A stretch of DNA of 12,962 nucleotides from Gammaproteobacteria bacterium (GTDB lineage: Bacteria > Pseudomonadota > Gammaproteobacteria > Pseudomonadales > Pseudomonadaceae). Location: NCBI GenBank assembly GCA_012800475.1, contig JAAZJF010000231.1:1-12962 (forward strand). The letters are read 5' to 3'. Below are positions 1 to 7,415 of this stretch, piece after piece (position 1 is the stretch's first letter; each line of letters begins with the position of its first letter). The position numbers were made by a program, and so were the translations under genes. The notes beneath the pieces are model-generated. The model saw only the letters and a program-made list of their open reading frames with translations. It did no database searches and was not told where the DNA came from.

Positions 1-4
1 AATA

Positions 5-80
5 TGGCGTCCCCTAGGGGACTCGAACCCCTGTTACCGCCGTGAAAGGGCGGTGTCCTAGGCCACTAGACGAAGGGGAC
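5..80 (-). tRNA. tRNA-Glu (anticodon UUC), copy 2
   Basis: Read on the minus strand this 76-nt stretch folds as a complete glutamate tRNA. It has acceptor arm GTCCCCT pairing with AGGGGAC, anticodon stem CCGCC/GGCGG around loop CTTTCAC (anticodon TTC at 34-36), the T-loop TTCGAGT and an encoded 3' CCA. It is base-for-base identical to the copy at 218-293 and is the last tRNA of the cluster visible in the window. No terminator is seen before the window edge, so the transcript may continue leftward. Confidence 0.97.
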
Positions 81-217
81 AAAACCTTCGAGCATAAGCA
101 CAATTAAATGCTTATCAGTGTTATTGTGCTAAATAATTTCAACTCAATTGTGTATTGATTAACACACTGCATATTAAGGTGATTTAGCGATATTACATTT
201 AGAATGAAAATCTAAAA

Positions 218-293
218 TGGCGTCCCCTAGGGGACTCGAACCCCTGTTACCGCCGTGAAAGGGCGGTGTCCTAGGCCACTAGACGAAGGGGAC
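218..293 (-). tRNA. tRNA-Glu (anticodon UUC), copy 1
   Basis: This is a 76-nt glutamate tRNA with the same sequence as the gene at 5-80, including anticodon TTC and an encoded CCA end. It lies 57 nt downstream of the alanine tRNA and 137 nt upstream of the second Glu copy. Both Glu genes are preceded on their 5' side by the same short flank (plus-strand aaaaccttc at 294-302 and 81-89). This points to a recent tandem duplication. The spacers between the tRNAs contain no other gene that I can see. Confidence 0.97.
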
Positions 294-350
294 AAAACCT
301 TCTAAAACATAACACATTCATGTTATGCCACTTTTCATATTATTGAGAAG

Positions 351-426
<76 letters not shown>

Positions 427-444
427 ATTTCGTGGACGGAGCGA

Positions 445-473
445 ATAATAGGCACTTAACGACATCGAGTCAA
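445..473 (-). promoter_or_regulatory. Sigma-70 promoter of the tRNA cluster
   Basis: On the minus strand, -35 TTGACT (468-473) is separated by exactly 17 nt from -10 TATTAT (445-450); each hexamer matches 5 of 6 consensus bases. The bases just after the -10 (TCGCTCCG) form a GC-rich discriminator, the usual mark of stable-RNA promoters under ppGpp/DksA stringent control. Transcription would start near 438, shortly before tRNA-Ala. The promoter lies downstream of the ABC exporter gene, with no obvious intrinsic terminator between them. Confidence 0.8.
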
Positions 474-516
474 GCCTTTCTTATACTTTAAGTGCAAAAC
501 ATTGAATTTAGTGCAT

Positions 517-2301
517 TTAACGCTGTAGAGCTCCATACAATTGCGCATATAAGCCTGGCTGTGCAATCAGCTGTTGGTGCGTACCGTCTTGCGCAACACG
601 CCCCTCTGCCAACACTAAAATACGCTCAGCCTGCTTCACGGCACTTAAACGGTGCGCAATAATCAATGTAGTACGTCCTGCTAAAAACTGATTGAGCGCC
701 TCGTGCACAGCCTGCTCGGTGGCTGTATCTAAAGCGGAGGTGGCTTCATCTAAAATTACCACCTTAGGATCACTGAGCACCATACGCGCAATCGCTAAAC
801 GCTGACGTTGCCCACCGGACAAGCGCACACCTGCTCGTCCAATCACACTCTCTAAACGTTGCGGCAAGGCTTTAATGGTATCGGCTAACTGCGCAACTTC
901 GAGCGCATGCCAACAGGCTTCATCACTGTGCTCACGCCCCATGGTTAGATTGGCCCGCAACGTATCATTAAATAATGCCGGCGCTTGCAAGACCACGGCA
1001 ACATGCTCACGCACACAGGCCAGCCCCGTTTCTTGCAAGCTAGCGCCACCGTAACGAATCACCCCAGTTTGCGCACTGTATAAGCCGAGCAACAACTGCA
1101 CCAAAGTACTTTTACCACCGCCACTTGCCCCTACAATGGCAACCTTCTCACCAGCGGCAACCTTAAAACTTAAACCATTGAGAATGGGCTGCTGAGCATA
1201 AGCAAAATGCACATCATCTAGAGTAATAGGGACTGTTTTGACTGCATTAAAAGGATTCTGGCTCGCGGCATAATCAACTTCGTCCTCGCGTGCCAGTAAT
1301 TGATTGATACGCACCATGGCACCATCTGCGGCATAAAACGCATATTGCATATTCAGCATTTGCTCAATGGGACCAATCATCAGCCACAAATAACTGAAAA
1401 CCGCCAACATCTGCCCTATCGATAAATCAGAAAACAGCACCGTCAGCATCGCCACGGCTCGAAAGATATCGATTCCATATTGAAACAACAAACCACTGGC
1501 ACGTGCCGACACTTCGGTGCGCCACTGCGAGTGGATCGCTCGGTCGCGCACATGCTTGGCACGATCTAATAAACGCTGAAAAAAGAACTCTTGATGATTA
1601 CCCGCCCGTACTTCTTGAATAGCATCAACGGTTTCATTCAAAGTCTGGGTAAAAACTGCTGTGCTGTCATTCTCAAGTTTTTTCAGATGCTTGACGCGCT
1701 TACCCAGCTTAATGGTCAGAAACACCACCAAGGGGTTTAGCGCCAAAATCAATAGGGCCAATTGCCAGTGCATCCACAGCAGCACCGATGCCGTACCTAT
1801 AAGCGTCAACATGGACACTAAAAAGCGGCTCAAAGTGTCACCAATAAACTTTTCCAAGGTATCCAGGTCAGTGACTAAGTGCGTGGTCACTGTGCCGCTG
1901 CCTAAGCTTTCATATTCAGTCAGTGAAATTCGTTTAAGACGCGCCAGCAAGCGACGTCGTATCTGATAGACCACATCTTTAGACAGATGCGTAAACATTT
2001 TGCTCTGCGCGACGTTAAATACTAACGAGCCAAGACGCATCACAAAGGTTAATACCACCATAAACACGATATAACCCACAGCGTGCTGCCACATACTCGG
2101 CAACCAGCGATCCATCAAGCCCAGCGCAGGGCCTGCTTGGGCCAATAACACCTCATCCACTAAAAAAGGCAATAGCAAAGGAATGGGAACAGTAAATACG
2201 GTGGCTAAGATCGCTAAAATATTAGCTAAAATTAAACTGCGTTTATGCTTGAGGGCTAAGCGTCGAATATGCGCCCAAGTGATTTGATCAGATTGTGGCA
2301 T
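517..2301 (-). CDS. MsbA-type ABC exporter, fused permease and ATPase
   Basis: The 594-aa half-transporter would act as a homodimer in the inner membrane, using ATP to export a lipid, peptide or drug; the substrate cannot be read from sequence. The N-terminal half has about six hydrophobic spans (roughly residues 22-48, 74-96, 158-178, 180-198, 272-290, 294-315). The C-terminal nucleotide-binding domain is complete: Walker A GASGGGKST (391-399), Q-loop Gln439, signature LSGGQRQ (494-500), Walker B VVILDEA (514-520), D-loop SALD and H-loop His550. All catalytic residues are present, so it should be an active pump. Its ATG lies inside the end of the upstream DsbA-fold gene (14-nt overlap), which suggests translational coupling. 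It resembles the generic 'ATP-binding/permease fusion' exporters of Pseudomonas more than true lipid A flippase MsbA, for which no symbol is justified. Confidence 0.93.
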   Translation of the reverse strand: MPQSDQITWAHIRRLALKHKRSLILANILAILATVFTVPIPLLLPFLVDEVLLAQAGPALGLMDRWLPSMWQHAVGYIVFMVVLTFVMRLGSLVFNVAQSKMFTHLSKDVVYQIRRRLLARLKRISLTEYESLGSGTVTTHLVTDLDTLEKFIGDTLSRFLVSMLTLIGTASVLLWMHWQLALLILALNPLVVFLTIKLGKRVKHLKKLENDSTAVFTQTLNETVDAIQEVRAGNHQEFFFQRLLDRAKHVRDRAIHSQWRTEVSARASGLLFQYGIDIFRAVAMLTVLFSDLSIGQMLAVFSYLWLMIGPIEQMLNMQYAFYAADGAMVRINQLLAREDEVDYAASQNPFNAVKTVPITLDDVHFAYAQQPILNGLSFKVAAGEKVAIVGASGGGKSTLVQLLLGLYSAQTGVIRYGGASLQETGLACVREHVAVVLQAPALFNDTLRANLTMGREHSDEACWHALEVAQLADTIKALPQRLESVIGRAGVRLSGGQRQRLAIARMVLSDPKVVILDEATSALDTATEQAVHEALNQFLAGRTTLIIAHRLSAVKQAERILVLAEGRVAQDGTHQQLIAQPGLYAQLYGALQR

Positions 2302-2926
2302 TGGTAACGATCCAACGACTTAAGAGAGGTTCAAGTGTGCTATATGGCTGATAACCATTGGTGATCAGAGCGTACTGCTGCTGATGTTGGGCGAGTAGCG
2401 TTGGAAAACCACGCACCGCCAAACGGCTGACCCAAGCAAATTCAGCCTCAGTATCAAGCCGTGTCTGCGGTGCATCAAAAGCACGACAAAAAGCTTGAGT
2501 GTTATAGCCAGCCTGCCCCGCTAACTCGCGCAACGTTTGCGCTTGAGTGATATCTATATTTTCTTGGTAAAAAGCCTGTTGCAATCGCTGCAAAAAATCA
2601 AACACACGTGAGTGATCGAGCTCGCGTGCCACAAGTAAAGCGCGACAGGCAGGCTCAGTATCGTATAAAAAACCTGCAGGCAAAGCATTGGCAAATTCAA
2701 ACGGCTGCTCTGTGACCTGCGCCACTGTGCGCCAATGCTGCAGGATATAAGCGCGCTTAGCGTCATCCAGTACAGCCTGCTGGCCGGTGCGTAAACCGCC
2801 AACGCGCAGCGTGACATGTACGCCAGCTGCTTGTGCTTGCTTGAGGATCTGCTGCAACGTTGGCTCAAACCCCCAACACCACGAACACATGGGATCAAGA
2901 ATATAGATAAGCTGCGTACTGTGCAT
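2288..2926 (-). CDS. DsbA-family thiol oxidoreductase (COG3531-like), cytoplasmic
   Basis: The protein has 212 aa and a thioredoxin/DsbA fold. The active-site motif CSWC is at residues 14-17, right after the first beta strand (QLIYILDPM), and the cis-proline loop is RGFPT with Pro175. Between them lies the usual alpha-helical insertion. There is no signal peptide, so unlike DsbA it should stay in the cytoplasm, as do the FrnE/COG3531 'predicted protein-disulfide isomerases'. The start is secure: ATG at 2926 follows a full-length Shine-Dalgarno, AGGAGG at 2931-2936. The stop codon lies 14 nt inside the ABC exporter gene, so the two are very probably one operon. A perfect 14-bp inverted repeat (2944-2989) sits just upstream of the ribosome binding site. 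The substrate is unknown; an alternative reading is a 2-hydroxychromene-2-carboxylate isomerase-type relative, but the CxxC favours redox chemistry. Confidence 0.9.
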   Translation of the reverse strand: MHSTQLIYILDPMCSWCWGFEPTLQQILKQAQAAGVHVTLRVGGLRTGQQAVLDDAKRAYILQHWRTVAQVTEQPFEFANALPAGFLYDTEPACRALLVARELDHSRVFDFLQRLQQAFYQENIDITQAQTLRELAGQAGYNTQAFCRAFDAPQTRLDTEAEFAWVSRLAVRGFPTLLAQHQQQYALITNGYQPYSTLEPLLSRWIVTNATI

Positions 2927-2943
2927 GACACCTCCTAACCACA

Positions 2944-2989
2944 GATTACACTCTTGAACACCGATGTAACGCCACTCAAGAGTGTAATC
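2944..2989. repeat. Perfect 14-bp inverted repeat upstream of the DsbA-family gene
   Basis: The left arm GATTACACTCTTGA (2944-2957) and right arm TCAAGAGTGTAATC (2976-2989) are exact reverse complements separated by 18 nt. Neither strand has a T-tract after the stem, so it is not a standard intrinsic terminator. The near arm ends 7 nt before the Shine-Dalgarno (2931-2936) of the minus-strand gene that starts at 2926. It could be an operator for a dimeric regulator or a hairpin in the 5' leader that affects translation or mRNA stability. The rest of the gap, 2990-3147, holds no gene or convincing promoter that I can identify. Confidence 0.75.
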
Positions 2990-3147
2990 AACGAACCCCT
3001 GCCTGTAAGCGAGAATGGTTCTTCTTTATAAAATATAAGAGTTTACCCCATCCACTGCTGAGTTTAAGACTTTCCCATTGTTTTTTAGCAGCTGACTGAT
3101 GACTGAGTTGTGCCATAACAGACAAAAGCTAGTGCCCATGAACGCAA

Positions 3148-3179
3148 ACAGCGCGACAGATATGCATCTGCCGCGCTGT
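3148..3179 (-). terminator. Hairpin terminator downstream of fadH
   Basis: On the minus strand, arms ACAGCGCG and CGCGCTGT flank an inner stem CAGAT/ATCTG. They are joined by a G-U wobble (3171/3156), giving a continuous 14-bp stem with a 4-nt loop. The wobble pairs only in minus-strand RNA, which supports fadH as the owner. The downstream tract is weak (TTTGCGTT), so termination may be partial or factor-assisted. It begins 22 nt after the fadH stop codon. Confidence 0.55.
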
Positions 3180-3201
3180 GTAAAAGCTTTAAATACTTAA
3201 A

Positions 3202-5238
3202 TTAAAGCTCAGCAGCAACGCGTGAGCCTTGGTTAATCGCTCGCTTTGCATCCAGTTCTGCTGCAACGTCTGCACCACCGACTAAATGCACAGCAACACC
3301 CGCATCCTCAAGTTCAGCCTGCAATTCTCGCAGCGGCGTTTGACCTGCACACAAAACAATCGTATCCACAGCGAGCACCTGCGGCTCACCGCCAGCCACA
3401 CTGATATGCAAACCGGCATCATCCACCGCTAAATACTCCACAGCAGCCAACATCTGCACATGCTTAGTTTTCAGGCCTGCACGGTGAATCCAACCTGTAG
3501 TTTTACCTAAGCCCGCACCCACCTTGCTCTTTTTACGTTGTAATAAATACACTTGGCGCGCTGCCGCTTCAGGCTGTGGCTCAATGCCCTCAACGCCTCC
3601 ACGCGCAGTCAAACCCAAATCAATGCCCCACTCATGCCAAAATGCTTCACGATCTAAGCTGCTGCTGACACCACTGTGCGTCAACAACTCCGAGACATCA
3701 AAGCCGATGCCACCCGCACCAATAACAGCCACCTTTTGTCCTACCGGCTGGCGTCCTAAAATCGCATCCAAATAACTCACAACTTTCGGATGATCAATTC
3801 CAGCAATTGCAGGAATACGCGGCACAATACCCGTCGCTAAAATCACTTCATCAAAGCCCGCAGCGATCAACTCTTGGGCATTCACGCGTTGATTGAGTTG
3901 GACTTTAACCTGAGTGGATTGCAATTTATTCTTGAAATAACGCAGCGTTTCATAGAACTCTTCTTTACCAGGGATCAGCTTCGCCACATTAAACTGCCCA
4001 CCGATTTCACTGGCTGAATCAAATAAAGTCACCTCATGACCCCGCTCAGCCGCAACAGTAGCGGCAGCTAAACCGGCAGGCCCTGCGCCGACCACAGCAA
4101 TTTTTTTGACTGCGGTGGCGGGTATATAGTTGAGTTCAGTTTCATGGCACGCACGCGGATTGACTAAACAGGTGGTGAGTTTGCCGCTGAACGTATGGTC
4201 CAAGCAGGCCTGGTTGCAGCCAATACAGGTATTGATTGTTTGTGCTTGTCCGGCTGCAGCTTTATTTACAAAATCAGGATCAGCCAAGAAAGGACGCGCC
4301 ATGGAAATCATATCCGCATCACCTTCAGCCAAAGCTTGCTCAGCGACCTCAGGCGTATTGATACGGTTAGTGGCCACCAGTGGAATCGATACTTCACCGC
4401 GCAACTTGGCAGTCACTTTAGTAAAAGCGCCGCGCGGCACTTTAGTGGCAATGGTTGGGATCCGCGCTTCATGCCAACCAATCCCTGTATTAATGATCGT
4501 TGCACCCGCCGCTTCAATGGCTTTAGCCAGTTGGATAATTTCCTCCCAGCTGCTGCCTTTTTCCATTAAATCAAGCATGGACAGACGGTAAATAATAATA
4601 AACTCAGGCCCGACCGCTGCACGGACACGGCGCATAATTTCCACAGGTAAGCGCATGCGATTTTCATAACTGCCGCCCCAGCGGTCGGTACGCTGGTTGG
4701 TGTGCGCAGCTAAAAACTGGTTAATAAAATAACCCTCTGAGCCCATAATCTCCACGCCATCGTATTCAGCTGACTGCGCTAATACTGCGCAATTTACAAA
4801 ATCGGCAATTTGTTTTTCAATGCCTGCTTCATCAAGCTCAATGGGCTTAAACGGATTAATCGGCGCTTGAATAGCGCTGGGGCCAACTGATTTAGGGCTG
4901 AATGCATAACGTCCAGCATGCAAGATCTGCATACAAATCTTACTGCCAGCAGCATGCACAGCACGTGTGACAATTTTATGCTGTTCAGCCTCTTGCGCAG
5001 TACTGAGTTTTGCCGCACCGGCATACACACTGCCTTCTTCGTTTGGGCCAATACCACCGGTCACCATCAAACCCACACCACCGCGTGCACGCTCCGCAAA
5101 ATAGGCCGCCATACGCTCAAAACCATCAGGACGCTCTTCAAGACCTGTATGCATTGAGCCCATAATCACGCGGTTTTTTAATGTGGTAAAACCAAGGTCT
5201 AAGGGGGCTAACAAGTGCGGATAATACGGATTTGACAT
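3202..5238 (-). CDS. fadH: 2,4-dienoyl-CoA reductase (NADPH), FMN/FAD/4Fe-4S
   Basis: FadH reduces 2,4-dienoyl-CoA to 3-enoyl-CoA with NADPH, so that unsaturated fatty acids can pass through beta-oxidation in the cytoplasm. The 678-aa length is close to E. coli FadH (672). The N-terminal Old-Yellow-Enzyme-type TIM barrel spans about 1-330. It contains Tyr170 (in GSEGYFINQF) and His256 (in GIGWHEARIP), corresponding to the E. coli catalytic Tyr166 and His252. The 4Fe-4S cluster ligands are Cys338, Cys341, Cys345 and Cys357. An FAD-binding GAGPAG (384-389) and a second nucleotide-binding GAGGIG (507-512) follow, and the C-terminal LQRKKSKVGAGLGKTTGW stretch is typical of FadH. The start is ATG 5238, not an upstream ATG at 5265. 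GGAG lies 7 nt before 5238, and the protein then begins like its homologues (MSNPYYPHLLAPLDLG). A promoter lies at 5326-5354, and the AraC regulator is divergent. Confidence 0.96.
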   Translation of the reverse strand: MSNPYYPHLLAPLDLGFTTLKNRVIMGSMHTGLEERPDGFERMAAYFAERARGGVGLMVTGGIGPNEEGSVYAGAAKLSTAQEAEQHKIVTRAVHAAGSKICMQILHAGRYAFSPKSVGPSAIQAPINPFKPIELDEAGIEKQIADFVNCAVLAQSAEYDGVEIMGSEGYFINQFLAAHTNQRTDRWGGSYENRMRLPVEIMRRVRAAVGPEFIIIYRLSMLDLMEKGSSWEEIIQLAKAIEAAGATIINTGIGWHEARIPTIATKVPRGAFTKVTAKLRGEVSIPLVATNRINTPEVAEQALAEGDADMISMARPFLADPDFVNKAAAGQAQTINTCIGCNQACLDHTFSGKLTTCLVNPRACHETELNYIPATAVKKIAVVGAGPAGLAAATVAAERGHEVTLFDSASEIGGQFNVAKLIPGKEEFYETLRYFKNKLQSTQVKVQLNQRVNAQELIAAGFDEVILATGIVPRIPAIAGIDHPKVVSYLDAILGRQPVGQKVAVIGAGGIGFDVSELLTHSGVSSSLDREAFWHEWGIDLGLTARGGVEGIEPQPEAAARQVYLLQRKKSKVGAGLGKTTGWIHRAGLKTKHVQMLAAVEYLAVDDAGLHISVAGGEPQVLAVDTIVLCAGQTPLRELQAELEDAGVAVHLVGGADVAAELDAKRAINQGSRVAAEL

Positions 5239-5325
5239 AGATTTTCTCCAGACAGATATAAACACGCAACGCTGATGTTGTCTCGCGTGGCAAGCTCACG
5301 CAGCACCAGTCAATTATTAAGCCAT

Positions 5326-5354
5326 ACCATAGACAGCCCAGACTCACTTCTCAA
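5326..5354 (-). promoter_or_regulatory. Predicted sigma-70 promoter of fadH
   Basis: On the minus strand, TTGAGA (5349-5354; 5 of 6 consensus) is 17 nt from TATGGT (5326-5331; 4 of 6). This predicts a leader of about 80 nt before the fadH ATG at 5238. Within that leader, GCGTG (5285-5289) and CACGC (5297-5301) form a small inverted repeat that could be a hairpin or a regulator half-site pair. The -35 lies about 25 bp from the -10-like element of the divergent AraC gene, so one bound regulator could affect both directions. Confidence 0.4.
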
Positions 5355-5379
5355 TGACCCTAATAAACAAAAAAATGAC

Positions 5380-5385
5380 TATAAT
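5380..5385 (+). promoter_or_regulatory. -10 element (TATAAT) of the AraC-family gene
   Basis: A perfect TATAAT lies 31 nt before the ATG at 5417, in a very A/T-rich stretch. No good -35 hexamer is found at the right distance, which is what would be expected of a promoter needing an activator. A TG dinucleotide just upstream is one base out of register for an extended -10. The start would give a leader of about 25 nt without a Shine-Dalgarno. Confidence 0.4.
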
Positions 5386-5416
5386 GAACAATAATTTTGT
5401 TTAACGATGCCTCTTT

Positions 5417-6478
5417 ATGACTCAAACACTTGCACCTAAAATACGCCTCGGTGACTTATCTGTAGGCTTTGCTCATAGCATCGCTGCTGCAATCACCGCA
5501 CAAGGCCAAGACCCCAACGCTTTACTGGAACGCTTTGAACTGCACCCAGAGCGCTTGGTTCAGCCTCATGCACGCCTCTCCATTGCCCGCTATATGCGCC
5601 TAGGGCATGCAGCTATTCAATACACCGGTAATCCAGCGCTAGGTATCAGTATGGGCCAACACAGCCAGTTGGCTTTTTTAGGCTTAGCGGGCATCACGGC
5701 AACACAAGCACCGAGTGTTCGCGCCGCGGCACGCTGCATTATTGGCTTTGAGCCTTTATATGCACAAAATTATCGTGGAGCCAGTCAATTTATCGAAGAT
5801 CATAAAGGGGCTTGGCTTAATTTTTACTCCATTGCACCCTATAACGCTTATAACTATTTTGTGGTGGAGTCGGTTTTATTGGGCTGGATTCAACATCTGC
5901 AACAAGTCTGCCAAGGCCGTCTTGAAGTGCAGTTACTGCAAATTGAATACCCCGAGCCCAGCTATGCGGCACAACTGACTCAATACCTGCAATGCCCTAT
6001 TGAATTTAATGCCAAACACAATCGTGTGCGCCTCAATCAGCACAACCTTGCCTTGCCCAACCCCCAACACTGCGCCGGTACTTGGCACGCACTGTTAGAG
6101 CTGTGCGAAGAACAATTTCTACGCCAAACCCGTCACTACACTTTAGTTGAGCAAGTCAGTCAGTTGATTGCACCGCTGTTAAAAAATGGCGAGCCCAGTA
6201 TTGGACAAATCGCACACAAACTGCATCTACCCACCTGGACATTGCGTCGCAAGTTAGCGGCACAGGGCACTCAATTTCGGCAACTGGTCAATCAAACTCG
6301 CTTTGACTTAGCCAGTAGTTATATACGTGACACTGAGTTAACATTTAGTGAAATTTCGTGGCTGCTGGGTTTTTCTTCACCCGAAGCCTTTCAACGTGCC
6401 TTCAAACGCTGGTCGCAGCGTACTCCTGGTGAATTTCGCCGTGCCGAACAACAACGCTCCACAACCTATCAGCCCTAG
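5417..6478 (+). CDS. AraC-family transcriptional regulator (Arabinose_bd-type N-terminus)
   Basis: The protein has 353 aa. Residues about 20-215 resemble the ligand-sensing 'Arabinose_bd' domain of OruR/ArgR-type AraC regulators. Residues about 245-342 form the two-helix-turn-helix DNA-binding domain. Helix-turn-helix 1 is near 260-281 (PSIGQIAHKLHLPTWTLRRK) and helix-turn-helix 2 near 309-331. The second carries the family signature GFSSPEAFQRAFKRWSQRTPGEFR. It is transcribed away from fadH with 178 bp between the start codons. The simplest inference is that it senses a fatty-acid-related or other acyl compound and controls fadH and itself; the ligand is not evident from sequence. The start at ATG 5417 lacks a clear ribosome binding site (upstream is CTCTTT), but the reading frame fits family length. 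An overlapping ATG at 5407 is out of frame. Confidence 0.9.
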   Translation: MTQTLAPKIRLGDLSVGFAHSIAAAITAQGQDPNALLERFELHPERLVQPHARLSIARYMRLGHAAIQYTGNPALGISMGQHSQLAFLGLAGITATQAPSVRAAARCIIGFEPLYAQNYRGASQFIEDHKGAWLNFYSIAPYNAYNYFVVESVLLGWIQHLQQVCQGRLEVQLLQIEYPEPSYAAQLTQYLQCPIEFNAKHNRVRLNQHNLALPNPQHCAGTWHALLELCEEQFLRQTRHYTLVEQVSQLIAPLLKNGEPSIGQIAHKLHLPTWTLRRKLAAQGTQFRQLVNQTRFDLASSYIRDTELTFSEISWLLGFSSPEAFQRAFKRWSQRTPGEFRRAEQQRSTTYQP

Positions 6479-6639
6479 TGTTGTCTAATGGGTGATGTAT
6501 CCCACAATGTTAGTATGTTGATTTTTTTTATTCAATGTAGTAGCGCTCCAGCAAAAAGCATATTAAATTAACGCGTGGCTATTGTATTTTTCCAAAGTCC
6601 AAGCGCTGCAACCCTATGACCTCTCTGATGATATAACTT
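6479..6639. other. A/T-rich intergenic stretch before nagB
   Basis: This 161-bp gap holds an eight-T run (6522-6529) without a good stem before it, so it is at best a weak end for the AraC transcript. CAATGT occurs twice (6505-6510 and 6533-6538), 28 bp apart, followed by similar bases, and could be paired regulator sites. No convincing -35/-10 pair for nagB was found. A six-codon in-frame reading frame (6616-6636) ends just before the nagB ATG. Confidence 0.4.
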
Positions 6640-7389
6640 ATGTATAAAATATTTGAAACAGTAGATGAAGTCTCTCGCTATACAGCTCAGCGTCTTCTAG
6701 ACAAGATTAAAGCCACTCCTGCTGCCGTCCTTGGCTTAGCCACTGGTAGTACAATGGAGCCCGTATACGCACAGTTGTTACAGCATATGCAACAGCTCGC
6801 TGTTGATGTATCACAGCTCACCACATTCAACCTAGATGAGTACATTGGTTTAAGTGCCGACCACCCTCAAAGTTATAACTTTTATATGTACCAGCACTTA
6901 TTTAACCATCTCAACTTACCCGCACAGCGTGTGCACTTGCCCGATGGTTTAGCCAGTCATATCGAAGAGGCGTGCCAATCTTACTCAGCAGCGATTCAAG
7001 CTGCAGGCGGTTTAGACTTACAATTATTGGGCATTGGCTCAAACGGTCATATTGGTTTTAATGAGCCACAAACCTGTTTTAACAGCCGTACTCATGTCGT
7101 TGAGTTATCCGCACAAACACGTATTGATAATGGCCGCTTCTTTGCAGATCAAAGCCAAACTCCTAGCCACGCTATTACGATGGGTATTTTGGATATTCTC
7201 GAAGCAAAAGAGATTATTCTGGTGGCGACAGGCCCAAATAAAACGCAAATTATGGCGCAACTCTATGACAGCCCAATCGATGAAGCTTTACCGGCCTCTG
7301 CACTTAAGCAACACCCCAACTTAACTATTGTGCTGGATCGTGAAGCAGCGGCATTGCTCCCCGAGCACGCACTTAAAAGCGCGGTTTAA
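6640..7389 (+). CDS. nagB: Glucosamine-6-phosphate deaminase, Bacillus-type
   Basis: NagB converts glucosamine 6-phosphate to fructose 6-phosphate and ammonia, feeding amino sugars into glycolysis. The 249-aa protein has the sugar-phosphate loop GLATGST (32-38) and the catalytic Asp66-Glu67 in FNLDEYIGL. The motif GIGSNGHIGFNEP contains His137 and Glu142. Where E. coli has Asp141, this protein has Asn135, as in the B. subtilis enzyme (GRNGHIGFNEP). It is shorter than the 266-aa E. coli enzyme and lacks its C-terminal tail, so E. coli-style allosteric activation by N-acetylglucosamine 6-phosphate is unlikely. No nagA, nagE or regulator is adjacent. The ATG at 6640 has no Shine-Dalgarno but gives the standard family N-terminus. 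A DUF4197 gene follows after 26 nt and is probably co-transcribed. 6-Phosphogluconolactonase, a relative, is excluded by the NagB active-site motif. Confidence 0.92.
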   Translation: MYKIFETVDEVSRYTAQRLLDKIKATPAAVLGLATGSTMEPVYAQLLQHMQQLAVDVSQLTTFNLDEYIGLSADHPQSYNFYMYQHLFNHLNLPAQRVHLPDGLASHIEEACQSYSAAIQAAGGLDLQLLGIGSNGHIGFNEPQTCFNSRTHVVELSAQTRIDNGRFFADQSQTPSHAITMGILDILEAKEIILVATGPNKTQIMAQLYDSPIDEALPASALKQHPNLTIVLDREAAALLPEHALKSAV

Positions 7390-7415
7390 GCGCTGCCATA
7401 CGGAGATTTAAAACC

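Noticed and set aside
487..520. Inverted repeat TTAAGTGCA / TGCATTTAA at the end of the ABC gene
   Set aside because: In minus-strand RNA it has an A-C mismatch, is A/T rich, contains the stop codon and has no T-tract after it, so it is not a credible terminator.
1661..1966. Open frame of 101 codons on the plus strand
   Set aside because: It lies wholly antisense to the ABC exporter's membrane domain and encodes nothing recognisable.
2554..2931. Open frame of 125 codons on the minus strand
   Set aside because: It overlaps the DsbA-family gene in another frame; that gene has the strong ribosome binding site and the CxxC fold.
3010..3060. A/T-rich stretch with TATAAA and TATATT, possible promoter
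   Set aside because: No -35-like hexamer lies at 16-18 nt on either strand, and no sigma-54 motif was found.
4130..4591. Two overlapping open frames on the plus strand
   Set aside because: Both are antisense to the fadH barrel and iron-sulfur region, which is intact; no family resemblance or ribosome binding site was seen.
5138..5347. Open frame of 69 codons on the minus strand across the fadH start
   Set aside because: It is out of frame with fadH, crosses its leader and promoter, and has a composition unlike a protein.
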